From the NCBI RefSeq assembly GCF_009870125.1, contig NC_046683.1, positions 51,413,869-51,477,868 on the forward strand: DNA of 64,000 nucleotides. Reading direction: 5' to 3'. This document shows, piece after piece, positions 47,733 to 59,568 of the stretch. The position numbers and the translations under genes are program-made. How positions within the stretch are numbered: the stretch's first letter is position 1; each line of letters begins with the position of its first letter. This DNA comes from Drosophila pseudoobscura. Lineage: Eukaryota > Arthropoda > Insecta > Diptera > Drosophilidae. The notes beneath the pieces were generated by a model. That model did not search any database. It was not told the DNA's origin and saw only the letters and a list, made by a program, of their open reading frames with translations.

Positions 47733-50700
47733 TTAGTCCTCTTCGTCCTGGAACTGGGCCATGTGATTGGCTACGTGGTTGGCAATTATCAGATACTGCC
47801 GGTTGAAGGTCTCCTCCCAGAGTTTTTTGGCCCGGTTTATTTGGGCAACATCCGGTTGTACTGACTCTCGATCCTCGGGGTCACTGCTTTCATCAGTCTC
47901 TGCGGCAATGCTTTCATCTGTCTCTGCGGCACTGCTTTCATCAGCCTCTGCGGCACTGCTTTCATCAGTCTTTGGGGCACTGCAGGCACCGTTGGCATTG
48001 GTTCGATCTGGAGAAATGTGGCCTCTACCAGCATTGCTTTCGTTGCTAGAACTGCTGGCAGTTCTGTCACTTGCTGCCCGTTTAGTAGGTCGATGGCGTA
48101 CGTTTCTCATCACAAAGCTATTGTCAGTGCTCCCAGCATTGCTAAATGCATCATCCTCCTCCTCCTCTTCCTCCTCCTCCTCCTCTTCATCATCATAGTC
48201 TTCCTCATTGTCATAGTATTCCTCATCATCATCATCATTGTCGTGGCCATTTGAGGAACCAGAAGGATCGTAGACAGACGTCTCAATGCCCGAAGAGGCA
48301 CTCTCCTCTGTACTCTCCCCGAAGCCGCTCGATGGCGAGCTCGTTTCTTCAAAAATCTCATCGTCACCTGATGATAAGGCCGATTCGGATGAGTCCGCCT
48401 CATCGTCTGCCTCGTTTTCGACTTCAACGACAACCACAGCTGCCGGCGGAGCAGCCACGGCTGGAATGTCCATCTGATGGGCAACATGAACGCTCAGCTT
48501 TGCCAGACCTGGCGGCGGCAGCTGCTCTGCGGCAGGGCCATAATTCGTATAGTAAACTTCCATTGCCGTCCTGTAGAGTGCGTCCAGCCAGCGCGACTCA
48601 TTCTTGACCTTGAATATCGTTTTGTAGGCATTCAAGCGTTTGATTATGCTCTCCCTGTTCTCAAACTTCGTCAGCAACTGATGGTGGGCCAGAACTGGCA
48701 GCAGAGAATCGATGCCGGGTTTCTGAAACGAATAACGTATAGTTTTGCTTAGCTTCTCGATCTTTGAGTGTGATCCAGGCCACGCTTACCCTGCCACTCC
48801 TGAATGCTGGCTGCACTCGTAAAAATGTTGAGAATTTTTGATGCCAGCGATGAGCCTTGGGGGATCGACGGCGCCTCTTGAGCAGTCGCTGACGGGCCCT
48901 GAAGCGCTGCCAAATAATCTGGCCATCGCTCTCCGTGTAGTGGCTGACATATGAGGCATCACTCGCATAGCCGCACTCCAGGCTGTCCGAGACAATGCTG
49001 CTGGCATCGTCCACCGTGTTCGACAGGACATGCGGCTGCAGTGTGGTCGAGCTGTTCTCCGTGGCAGGCACCACCAGGCAGTAGGTCTTCGTATTGATCG
49101 AATTCACTGGCGGTCCCGGGTGTGTTTCAACCGAACAGCCCGTGGACTGAGTGGGTTCTTGTGACGCCTCCGTTGGTGTCTGTGATGTCTGCGTTGAGTC
49201 CTCTCCCATGGCCATCGGCTGGGACTCTGGACGCTTTGCTGTGCCATCCGATATGGTTTTTGATGTTTGAGGAGAGCCATCCACTGCCATCACTGTCTGG
49301 TGGGACCCTGACCGGCTTTCTATGGCGGTTTCTACTCCATTCAATGGTCGATTCTCCTTGTTGTCTGCGAAGCATGGTTGCGGCTCTGCGGGGGCTTTCG
49401 CAGCCTTTTGCGTTTCGGATGTGCGCCTTTGTTTCTCTTTGTTTTTGGCTGCAAAACTGGTGCTGGGCTTTTCCTCATTCAAAGCGGGGATCTCTTCTTC
49501 CGGCAACGAGAGCACCTCAAATGCTCGGCTGGTGTCTTCCAGAGGATTGTTGTTGGCCTCGTCCATGGGGGGATATGTGAGAATCTCAAATTGTAGATTG
49601 GTCGGCTTTTCCTCCGCCACTTGAGCGGGAGAGAGAACTTCTGGTTTGACGAACTCCTCTTTAGCCTGAGGAGCAGTCTCTTCTACTTTGGGCTCATTGA
49701 TTTGCTCCATAGGTTCCTGTGTCATTTCCTCAACAGGAGTCCCATCCGTGGCTTGTTCAGCATTTTCTTCGGCTATTTTGATGGCCAGCTGTTCATAAAA
49801 CTTCGGTTTTATGATTCGATTCAGCTCGTTATTGTCCTGCTCACAGGCTTCGGTCTTAAAATAATATGGAAATTGATAGGCATCAAACTCAAAGTAGTTA
49901 AAGTCCTTTGCCGGCGGCCCTTCTGTGGGGAACTGCAGGACGGACATGCCGGTGCCGGCCTTGGCCAGAATCTTCTTAAAGTTCTCGCTTTGCTTCGCCG
50001 ACGAGATGAATGTGATGGCTATGGCCTTGGAGCCGAAGCGTCCGGCACGCCCGATGCGGTGCAGATAGGTTATGTGATCAGTCGGCGGGTCCAGATTGAT
50101 CACTAAGTTGGCGTGATGCGAGTCCACGCCTCGGGCGATCAGATCCGTGGCCACTATGGTGCGCACCGAAAAGTTGCGATAGCCCTCGAAGACTTTGGAG
50201 CGATTCTCCTGAGCGAGATCGCCCGAGAGTAGCGCGCACGGTATTTTGCCGGCGTTTAGGTAACTGCAGTACGAGTCCGCACGCATTTTCGAGTTGGAAA
50301 AGAGCACTGCCTGCTCGTAGTTCAGCTGGGCGAAGATCTTCTTCAGGGCCTCCAGCTTCAGACGCATCTCGAGTAGGTTGTTGACCTGTTCGGGCAACTC
50401 GTAGACAAACTGTCGGATGCCCAGGAGTACGGTGGCGCGCTCGCTATTCGATATCAGGACGGGCTTTTCCATCATTTTGGCTATCTTCTCGTCCAGATTC
50501 TGATCGAAGGTGGCACTGCAGGCAATGACCTGGCGCTGCAGCGGCAGCACCGCAATCAGGGCGTTCACCGTCTTCTGAAGGCTCGCCGTCACGTAGAGCT
50601 GATCGGCCTCGTCGAGCACCAGCAACTTCACCATGGACATATTAAGAACGCCCTTTTCGTGCAGTTGCAGCAGGCGACCCGGTGTACCAATGGCCACATG

Positions 50701-51201
50701 GCAGTTGCGTAGTTTCTCTCGATCCCTGGTCACATCGGTGCCGCCCATAAAGGAACTGACCTTGAAGGACCGCAGTTTCTCACCCAAGAAACGGAATGTG
50801 TCGTGCACCTGAAGTGCCAGCTCCCGTGTGGGCAAAATCACCAAAACCTCTGGATGCTGAGTCGAAAGGCTGCACATCTGCAGCGCGGTCACCACATAGA
50901 TCAGCGTCTTGCCTGTGCCGCTCTTGGACTGCACCAACAAATCTACTCTCACACACGAAACCAAATGTTAATGGGGTTTTATTTCTTATTAGCTATGAGC
51001 CAAACACTCACCCATTCCAGTCAGAGCAATGGGTATGGCTGCAGCCTGAATTTTCGTTGGCGTCCTAAAGTTTTCGGCAGCCAAACCCCTCATAACCTGG
51101 CGGCGCAGGTGCAGGGCCGAGAAGTGTTTCATCTGGCCGGCCTCCACGTCGCTGGTGCGATTTTGCCCATTCGCTAAGTTATGCGCAATTGCGCCCTCCA
51201 T
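47733..51201 (-). CDS. Gem3: Gemin3 / DDX20 DEAD-box RNA helicase, three exons
   Basis: ATP-dependent RNA helicase of the SMN complex, which loads Sm rings onto spliceosomal snRNAs; found in the cytoplasm and in nuclear bodies (family knowledge). Minus-strand exons 51201-51012, 50945-48790 and 48722-47733 join in frame to 1111 residues. Introns are 66 and 67 bases with GTGAGT/GTAAGC donors and GAG/CAG acceptors; the first splits a Val codon. Helicase motifs in order: Q-motif F45...PTKIQ (48-52), Walker A SKSGTGKT (70-77), PTREL (102-106), GG (131-132), TPGR (151-154), DEAD (175-178), SAT (207-209), ARGVD (334-338), HRIGRAGR (359-366). The long C-terminal half is low-complexity: a near-uninterrupted acidic tract (about 943-973) and an eight-residue DESSAAET repeat (about 1034-1065). 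More ordinary stretches are around 815-846 and 1081-1106. The assignment rests on core similarity to DDX20 and on length; melanogaster Gemin3 is about 1030 residues as I recall. Confidence 0.9.
48723..48789 (-). other. Gem3: Gemin3 intron 2
   Basis: 67-base intron with donor GTAAGC and acceptor TTTCAG. It lies between complete codons (Arg782 and Lys783). Without splicing the frame runs on and stops about 40 codons later with unrelated sequence. Confidence 0.85.
50946..51011 (-). other. Gem3: Gemin3 intron 1
   Basis: 66-base intron, donor GTGAGT, acceptor GAGAG. Removing it joins the Q-motif exon to the Walker A exon through a Val codon split G/TA, restoring the usual GxDLLVQSKSGTGKT-type arrangement with Met63 before Val64. 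Confidence 0.85.
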
Positions 51202-51286
51202 TTCAGTGCAATTCTTATCTTTTAAGCAAATAAAAACAAACGGTGCGTTGAAAAAGTCGCAATCTTGCCGGAAAAGAGATGGAAGC

Positions 51287-51380
51287 GGTGTGACCAGTGG
51301 ATATCGATAACATATACCGTCCTCAGAAATATACCGTCCTCAGAAATATACCGTCCGACCCTCAGAAATATACCAAAACG
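51287..51380 (-). promoter_or_regulatory. Gemin3 core promoter: motif 1, DRE and motif 6 repeats
   Basis: Reading the minus strand, TGGTCACACC (51296-51287) fits Ohler motif 1, TATCGATA (51302-51309) is a perfect DRE, and CGGTATATTT occurs at about 51313, 51333 and, with one change, 51367, fitting Ohler motif 6 (YRGTATWTTT). This set marks TATA-less, broadly expressed Drosophila promoters and sits 85-180 bases upstream of the Gemin3 ATG. Confidence 0.7.
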
Positions 51381-52142
51381 TCATACAAATATCTTAAACG
51401 GTAGCCCTGGATGGAAGATCAACAATAAGCTGCAGAGCGAAATCAAAATAAAATAGACGAAGAAAATACATGGTAACTACTCATTTGCTACATAATGTAA
51501 AGAAAAAGAAGGTGTGGACTCATGCAAGGTAAAATCCACCCCATTTTCTTAATACACCTTGACCGCACATACGAGGTGTGGTTCGTACGAATCTTGCAAT
51601 TAGCCCATTCAAAATTACAACTAATTTTTTCGTCGCAGAAGAGAACACTTATCGATAAGATATACGGTTTGACCATCAGAAATAGCACAAAAATACCGAT
51701 GAAAAAACGAGCTTAATCCACGTAAGCCCCCTTTATTTAAACAGGAAAACAACTCGAATTAAACCGCGGAAGATAATACTGTATGTAAATTCTTCTTGTA
51801 GATCCACCCTGTCCTTCATCTTTATTTTTAAAAATGGCCACTATATCCTTCACCTGAAGTGCGCTAACATTCTTCAAGTTTCAATATTTTCGTGTGAATA
51901 TTTAAGTACCCCCTGCTCGACAATGGGTTAATCGCTCTCTGTCGATGATGAGAAATCATATTCATAATCGTCTGAGAGATCAAAAATTCGAAAAACATGC
52001 ATATTAAAGTTTGTATAGCCTATTATCATTAATATATGTAAATATTATATAGCGTAAATATTTCATTTAATATTTTTGTTGGTTAAACATTAACATTGGT
52101 TGTTAAAGCAGTTTACTCGTCAGCGATTAGCTATCGAAATTA
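51381..52142. other. Intergenic region between divergent genes
   Basis: No supported gene. A second perfect DRE inside the palindrome CTTATCGATAAG lies at about 51648-51659. Nearby ATATACGGTTTGACCATCAG echoes the motif set at the Gemin3 promoter and could mark a second promoter or upstream element. The rest is AT-rich. Confidence 0.5.
51650..51657. promoter_or_regulatory. Second DRE (TATCGATA)
   Basis: Perfect DREF binding element inside a 12-base palindrome, about 340 bases from the first DRE. It may serve Gemin3, the divergent membrane-protein gene, or an unannotated short transcript. Confidence 0.45.
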
Positions 52143-52160
52143 TTCAGTTAGTATTTTAAA
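52143..52160 (+). promoter_or_regulatory. Possible initiator of the membrane-protein gene
   Basis: TTCAGTTAGTATTTTA combines an initiator-like TCAGTT with a near match to Ohler motif 6 (11 of 12 positions). It lies about 260 bases upstream of the ATG at 52410. Suggestive only. Confidence 0.3.
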
Positions 52161-52409
52161 AATATTTCTACACATATCGGCTTTTGCTATCGGATGTGAA
52201 ACTGTGAGTGACTTTCCAACTGTTTTTTTTTTTGTTGTTGTTGGCGGGCATATAAATATTTGAATTGTGTTGGGGCCGCATTAGTTTTGATTTTCCGAGC
52301 AATGCTGTCAGTACTTAAAGTTAATTCATGTACAACACGATACTAAGCCTTAAAAATTTATTTTTGTATTTTTTCTTGTTTGGATTCACGCTAAAATTCG
52401 AAATTCGCC

Positions 52410-53129
52410 ATGTTTAAGTTCAGAGACATTATATATTTTGTTTTTCTCATGGTACTCCACGTCTGTGCGGTGATCCAGCCCACGGTGGAGGCCCATGCCA
52501 AAATTAATTGGAACAGTTTGATTGTGGACCGTAGCCTGTGCCTGAACGTGAGCTATCAGTACAGGACGTTGATGCTGGCCAGGGCCTTGTTATACTCGCT
52601 GCTGGCGATGATTGGTCTCTGGTATGGGCGCCATCGGGATTCAGTGGAGCGGGCGGAGTATCGTCAGGCACTGCTCGACGAACGGGTGCGAAGCACGAAC
52701 ATGAGGATGAAATCCTCCAGCCAGCTGGTAACGGCGCATGAGGTGATTGCCGAGTGGGTGCGCCGTCAAAAGGCGACCAAAGAGGAGCTTGAGATGGACG
52801 AGGCGACGCTCGACGCTGAGCTGGACCAGACGGAGGGCTCCTATTTTCCTTGGAGGACATTCTTCTACTTTGCCCTGCCCTGGACGCTGACATTTGTCGT
52901 CTCCGGAGTCCTCAATTACGGCCGGCTCTATTTCGTCATCCAGCACTTTTGCCTCACCTACTGGCAGACGGTATCGCTGTATGTAAACATCCAGATGCTC
53001 TTCCTACGCCACATGACAGCGGCCCTTGTGGATGCCTGCTGGCGGCAGTTCTTCGGATCTGTGGATGATCCCAGCATCAGAACCATCAACCACATCACTT
53101 TCGAGACGCATCTGCTGGCCGCGGAATGA
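52410..53129 (+). CDS. Predicted multi-pass membrane protein, function unknown
   Basis: 239 residues in a single exon. It begins with a hydrophobic signal peptide or signal anchor (about 5-29, ending near VEAHA). NVSYQY at 46-51 contains an N-glycosylation sequon. A membrane segment follows at about 57-72 (ALLYSLLAMIGLWYG), then a charged, probably helical stretch rich in Arg and Glu (75-145), a second membrane segment at about 151-168 (FYFALPWTLTFVVSGVLNYG), and a moderately hydrophobic region 174-208. I do not recognise the family. Codon use looks like a real gene: GC-rich third positions, no stops over 720 bases, and a poly(A) signal 108 bases past the stop. It is divergent from Gemin3. 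A role in a narrow tissue such as testis would be a guess. Confidence 0.75.
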   Translation: MFKFRDIIYFVFLMVLHVCAVIQPTVEAHAKINWNSLIVDRSLCLNVSYQYRTLMLARALLYSLLAMIGLWYGRHRDSVERAEYRQALLDERVRSTNMRMKSSSQLVTAHEVIAEWVRRQKATKEELEMDEATLDAELDQTEGSYFPWRTFFYFALPWTLTFVVSGVLNYGRLYFVIQHFCLTYWQTVSLYVNIQMLFLRHMTAALVDACWRQFFGSVDDPSIRTINHITFETHLLAAE

Positions 53130-53236
53130 GCTCCGTTCCCCCCACACCTCCTGTTACCAATCAAAGAACGATTCCATATTTTTTGCTAGGTCTCCCACCA
53201 CAAAGAGCAAAAAACAGAAACCACCTCTTGGCCATA

Positions 53237-53242
53237 AATAAA
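53237..53242 (+). terminator. AATAAA poly(A) signal of the membrane-protein gene
   Basis: Canonical hexamer beginning 108 bases after the stop codon, in the sense orientation of the gene at 52410. Confidence 0.6.
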
Positions 53243-56200
53243 AGGCGTTTCGTATCAACAAACGAGTCAACTTTTCCCATGAACTCTGGCCCCACAACCG
53301 AAGGCAGTTGACGGCTGGGACAAACTTTTCTCTGACCACGTGGGAAATATGCAGAATTCATTTTTATTTTGTTCAAGTTTCGTCTTTTCTCTTCATTTTT
53401 TTTCTTCCTTTTGCCAACTTTTTATGTGTTGACTGTTGGCAAAAGCCAAACGGCCACCGAATAGTAGTTTGCGGCTCTACCAGGGGAAATCGGTGGTCAG
53501 GTCGTCATAGCTAGGTCTCCTAGTGGTTTCCGATTGGAACCAATAGATCTTTAAGAGGTAGGGAGATGGATAAATGTTAAGATTGATGTGGTTTATAGGA
53601 ATTATAAGAATTGAAGAGCTGATACCTCAATTTGGTAGATTCTTTCAATGTCGTCGTCCCCCCCAAGGATGGTTTGAGACCATTTTTTACTTGGGCTAAA
53701 GTTGACATTTACGAGTTCAGGGCATAATTATTGGACTTGGTTATTTTTTAATGGATTTCCAGAGTTTATTGTAAACATAATCATGCATGGGTTTTCACAC
53801 TTCTGCACCCACTTGGGTACCCCCCAAAAGTAGACATATTCCACACTTCTGGATGGTCTATTATTAGTTTATTTACGTGTCTCAAGGCTCGAATCTTGTA
53901 TCCGTTTATAAGCCTTATAATTCTACTTCAGTATGGACATATCCTGCAGATATGCCCTCTTGCCTTGCACATTTCCTGTCTCTTTTGCCCCCCCCCCCCC
54001 CCCCCCCCCCCCCCACCTATTGAGTTCTTAAGCTTACGCTCAGAGCGAATATTAAACACAGTTTCAAGCAAGTGGACTCTGCTGGTCCGGCCCTGCGATT
54101 AGGGCCAGGGGGTCGGGGGTCAAGCCGAGATGTGTTGGATGCACTCTGGGAGAGCTGCAGGCCATGCCAGGTCTTCAGTCACCGCCAGACAGGCACAAAT
54201 CAATGACCCCATTATCCTACCCTCTCCTCCCTCTTGTGACCTTCCCTGCAATGGAGCTTTCGGCATAGCAATGAAGGAGCAGGGGCGACAGAGAGAGAGA
54301 GAGAGGAGACTATGGTTAAAGGGTGATGGGGTTATCCACACAGAGTTTGTGGCAAAGTTTTTAGCACGTTATTGATGCCCCCAGCGCCGCTTGGCCTGAA
54401 CGTGCTCTTGACTTTTTGGCCAATTGAAATGTTGTGCACTCAATTTCGGGCTAATTCAATTGTCAAGCCCAACAAAAAGCTGGGGAACTCTTTCAATTTA
54501 CAGCCGTACACCGTATGCAGCACTTTTGCAACAATCCATCCATAAAGTTGGCCTCGGCTGCTGGCGACAGCCAATCATTTGTCACTATTCGATACAGAGA
54601 GAGACAGAGAGAGAGAAGCTTTTGTTAATTGAGTTAGTTCCAGAGAGAGAGAGAGAGTATGAGAACTATATTCAAAGAGAAACTTTAATTAATGTTCTTT
54701 AAGAGGCTTGTAGTACTTAATATATATGGAAAATTATGTCCCGTACCCGTTCCGCCCATTCCACTGGCTGGCCCTGTCAACTTTTCGTAATGATAAAGTG
54801 TTTCATTATATTATGCAAAAACTGCTACCATCAGCGGAACAGTAGCGCACCTCTGCCCCTGCCCCTGCCCCTGTCCCTGTCCCTGCCCCTGTCCCTGTCC
54901 CTGCCACCTGTTCTCTGCTCTCCGTATGAGAAGTGTAAAAACTTTTATGGCTTAATTTCGGGGCTTTTTTTTTGTCGACTGTCATCAAGTTCTGGTGGCC
55001 TGCCAGAAGCGTCAGCGGTTGCCACAGATTTTTTTTTTTTTTTTTTGTAGGTTTAAAAACTATTAAAGTGTCACTGTTTTGGCCTGGCAGGGCATTTTTG
55101 GTTAAAGCCTGGCCACCAAGTTTTATTTTTGTGTCATTTAATTAGCCAAAGGTCAAACTGGCAACGAGCTGTCCTTGGCTGTCATTTGTCTGTCACTTTG
55201 ATACGATCTGTTGGGCCATCTCCATTTCGTACCTCGGCCGATGCTCTTCCTCTCTGTTGTTATTTATGACGGGAAACGGATATGCGGATACTGTCCCGCC
55301 CCGCCCCGCCCATGCCGGACAGCTGCCGATGGTGTCCTGCCCTGCCAGTTGGTCGTCCGACAAATCGTTTTGACCATGACTACACAGACCCCCCCAAAAG
55401 AACCCCCCCCATCACACACACACACAGATTTGTGATGGATGCAGTTTTCCTGCTGTGACAGGCGACTGTCAGGAAGGGTCAGGAGGCGAGGCAGGATAGC
55501 AAATTGCAATGCTGTCGATAAGGGTCCAAAAAGGTGCAAGTGATACAAAAGACTGTCATAATATAAGGCCATATGTAAAAGTTCCTTAAAGAGTGGCAGA
55601 AGAGTGGCAGTAGAGTGGCTTTTTGAGGCACGAATATCTATAGTAAGCCACACAAAAAAGAACGAAATGAATGGCAATTACTTGCAGCAGTTGCGGCCAC
55701 AGTCAGTGGCAAAAGTACACATCCATAACGAGTTCATTTAAAGTGCATATTAAGCAGTGTTTTGTGTGTGGCCTGCCCTCTCTGTAGGTGTGTGTGTGTG
55801 TGTTGCATGCAGCATGCGTAATGCCCATAAATGTTGTGGTCAGGGTCCTCCTCGAACAGCCAGCCAGCCATTCCGCCCACTAATACAGCCACAGAATGGC
55901 CGAGCGGCGAGCGGCGAGTGGGAGTCGCTTTTAATTAATGCCACAGCACATTCATGCCGCATAAATTTGTGCCTAGTCCTCGTAGTCTATGGAAAATTAG
56001 ATTTTTTCCCTTTTTATTTTGTTGTTTTTGTCAAAAAACAGACCAGATCTGATATGAATGGAGCTCGAACAGAGGGAAGTATAGACAGCTTAAGCCTAAG
56101 ATGATGTAAATCAGGTTTGGGGCAGGGGCAGGGGCAGGGCCAGCGTAGAACGAAGCATATTGCAATTCATGGCATACTTTACAGCGCGCACACACAGATA

Positions 56201-59200
56201 CTCGTGCTCGTAGTCGTACACACCAAAACACACTCAGATAGCTGTCACAGCAAATCCACTTAAAATGACTGCCAGCTGTCAAAGTGTCACCTGTTTTTGG
56301 GCCTCGCGGCACACACACATCCATACAGGAAAGGAGCCCGATGTAGGACCAGGGACCAGGCACCAGGAACCAGGAACCAAGCACCGACAAAAAATGAGCA
56401 ACAATCCACAAAATGGCTGCTGCCCTAGAACACAATTGTCACTTCTCCTTCACTGCCTCCACCTTGCCTCCACCTCGCCTCCACCTCGCCTCCACCTTGC
56501 CTCCACCTCGCCTCCACCTCGCCCCCAGCTCGTCTTCACCTTCTCTTTTTGCAGTCCACAATATTCCTTGATTTTTTTGTTGTTGTGTGTGTGCGGCTTT
56601 TATGCAGCCTTTTTTGTGCGCACAATTGAAAATTTATAAAAAGCGGATGTTGTGTTTTCCGGCGGAAAAAAAAACTTGGCTGCTGCCTGCTCGAGCTCTT
56701 GGCAACCAGAACGAAAAAATAGAAGAAGAGGGCTTCAACGCTCACCGGAAACGAGCCAAACTTGATTCAATTCAAAAAGACGTAAATGAAAAACAGAACG
56801 ACGGCGACGGCGACTGCGACGGTGTCCAAAATGGCCAAAAGTCAAGACGGGCCACAGGCCCCACTGCAAAAGGGCGGTAATCAGACTGCAATGCGAAGGC
56901 CAAATCATCTATAGACAGATTAGGCGGGTCCACAGCGGCACAGAGAAACTTTAAGCTAAATTTAAGCAAAGAATAAGTACAGAAGTAGTTCTGTACTTCC
57001 AAATAGGTCTCGCTTCCCGCTGTATCTCTGCATATATCAGATATATGTGGTGTCGAGCACTAACATCTTTGAAACTGAATCAAATACCACTTAAAAGTGT
57101 GATAGAATATAATACCTATCAGCCAATAAGGCATCCCTAGCTGAGCATAATAATCCATAAAATGTACGGCCACTCTACAACAAATACCGAAGATACGGCC
57201 ACATGAAAAGAATGTAGATCGATGCTCGATCATCAGGAGAACAAAGTCGTGTTCAGAGAAGGAAGGCATACAAAAAGTATTTCCATTTCACTCTCACAAA
57301 AGAAATCGGCTTTGTTAAGGGTTTGGGCATAATCTTGACTAAGTCTGTGTGTGCTCTTGAGGTATCACGAGAAGCCAGGCGGTGCCAAAACCCTCACGCA
57401 ATCTTTTGAGACGAATTTTTCAAGATTTTGCGTGTGCTTCGGGGTCACCATCTCGTTGGTAAGCCCATTTCTCTTCCAAAAGATAAAGATAATCTTCCTT
57501 CTTCAATAAACCATAGATTTTAGCCAATGGGCCAACATTCCATGCCCAGGATTGGCATGACAGCGGCAGTACCAGTATACCATGTCCAACCCATGATAAA
57601 TCGCGGTCTATATAGGGTATTCTTGTTGTTGCTTAAGCAAGAGGGATTGGCAGGGGACTTCTGATCACACCCCAATAAATCGAAGAAACAATCGAAACAC
57701 CTAAAATATCGATATAAACAGGCAGATGTTGTCTGATTCATGAATATTTCGTTTTCCTTTCATTTAATATTTCAAACAAATATTTAATTATAAAATTTCA
57801 ATTTCCCAATGAGGGAAAAATATCACCTAACCAAATATATGGCTAGCAAAAAGTAGCGAAAACCGAAGCATGGCTGTGTGTGATATAATTCTGATATATG
57901 TATGATCGAAAAGATCTACCTAAACACCTACCAAAACAAGGCCAAACAACAGCCCATCAGGCAGCTGAATGTATCTCATTTATGCAGCTATTTGCCGCTA
58001 AATTTTGTATCTGCTGAAATTAGAAACAGCCGCAACAGCCAGATATCCATAATGAATAGTGAAATATTCAGTTGGAATGTTGTTGTCTGGTTTTGCTGAA
58101 ATTAAATTTCCAATTATGCCCCATGGCTGCTGTAATTTCACACAACCAATTCCACTTTGGATCCACTCGTATTTGAATAGTGCCAGCCCCACAAAATGTC
58201 ATTTGTTTTTATAGATAAAGTGCGGCCAGCATTTTTGAATGCAAATTGATATTTTGACAGAGAGGCGAAATCTGGACCGGGACATAATTGATTTTGATTG
58301 TGAGTGAAACGCATTCGGCCCCGGCAATAAGCAAATAAAAGTAAATATTCACGCCTGGAAGCCTGGAATGGTGTGTGCCAAACAAAGCCAACACAAACAC
58401 GTTGATAAGCTCGCTTTCTTATCCGCCGGAAAACCCAAATCACAAGCATTGTAACAGCAACGACAACTTGATCCAATTCTGAAACAGGAAAATGCCAGGA
58501 TAAATATCCACAAAAAAAGGAGGAAAAAAAGCCAAGCCCTAAGCACGCACACATGGGCTATCAAAATATCCTTAGCTGCAAAGTCCTTTCGCAATCCAAT
58601 TGAATTATGTTGCCAGGCCATTGTGAGCCGGGCCCAAAAGCTGTCAGCCAGCCAGGTTGAGCCAGGTAGGCAGCCCCAATGTGTTCGTTGTTCGTTGACC
58701 CAATCTCCATCTGGTCGGAACTTCCGTTTCGAAAAATAATAGCCAGGCCCTTCTGCTCCATTTGCAATTACCATTAAAAATTCAATATTTTCTTTGCCGA
58801 AACTTTATCAATAAATCTGTCTAATTAGTCGGGACATTGGAGGCTGGACCGGGCTGTACCGGGCCTAATGAATTTCCAATCACAAATTTCCATGCAGAGT
58901 AGAATTTTCAACAGTTTTCCGACAACTCTTCCTCCCTCTCTCTCGCTCTCCCTCTCTCTCTTTGGGAAAGAGAGAAACTGTTATACGCCTTGGCCACATT
59001 TTGGGGGGCCACAGCATCTCCCCTTTGGGGCGGAGTGTTACTTGCGTTAAATTTTATTGCTATTTTTGGGCCTTTATGGGCCCCGTAGGCGGCTGCTTCG
59101 GAAGTGACTTTGCCAAAAGTATATTTTCGTATTTTTTTTGTTTGTCCTCCCCCAAAAGAAGAATTAAAATTGATTTTATACACTTGAATGGTTTTTGGTA

Positions 59201-59568
59201 GTTGGAATTTTTTCACTTTGCCAAAAGTGTGATTTTTCCTTTTCTCTGGGAAACTATCTTTGACTGGACTAGATTTTTCCGCCCTGGGGATCCAGTCAGT
59301 CGGAATACTTAACTCTCAGAATTTCAATCAAGAGATCCGCAGATCTTAAAAGGTTATACTCCATAATTTGTCCAACAAAATTGTATTTATTTTGACACTT
59401 TTTGAGTCTAAGAAATTTCAAATTTTTGATAGATCAAACACTCTTAAGGGCCTTGGGTGTTCATGCATTTTTAAGGCACAGATCTCTCCATTTTTAAGGC
59501 TTAAGAAATATTATTTATGGTTTGTCTTTCGACGGATTTGAACATCTATCCAAGCCCCTTAAGTTCTT
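53243..59568. other. Non-coding DNA, no supported gene
   Basis: Content: a 27-base C run (53988-54014), GA arrays (54291-54303, 54598-54615, 54639-54656), a CCCTG(C/T) hexamer repeat (54854-54903), a (GT)n run (55789-55803), and an 11-base CCTCCACCTCG repeat (56454-56531). No frame with recognisable domains, and no tRNA or rRNA, was seen. Confidence 0.5.
56454..56531. repeat. 11-bp tandem repeat CCTCCACCTCG
   Basis: Seven tandem units, CCTCCACC(T)(C/T)G, the last one altered (CCCCCAGCTCG). The unit length is not a multiple of three, so it is not a coding repeat. Confidence 0.85.

Noticed and set aside
48786..49031. Alternative frames inside Gemin3 exon 2
   Set aside because: They are shadows of the spliced helicase frame, which is supported by intron boundaries and helicase motifs.
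56587..56880. 97-codon plus-strand frame with a charged C-terminal half
   Set aside because: The second half looks mildly protein-like, but there are no domains, no splice context and no promoter, so I left it out.
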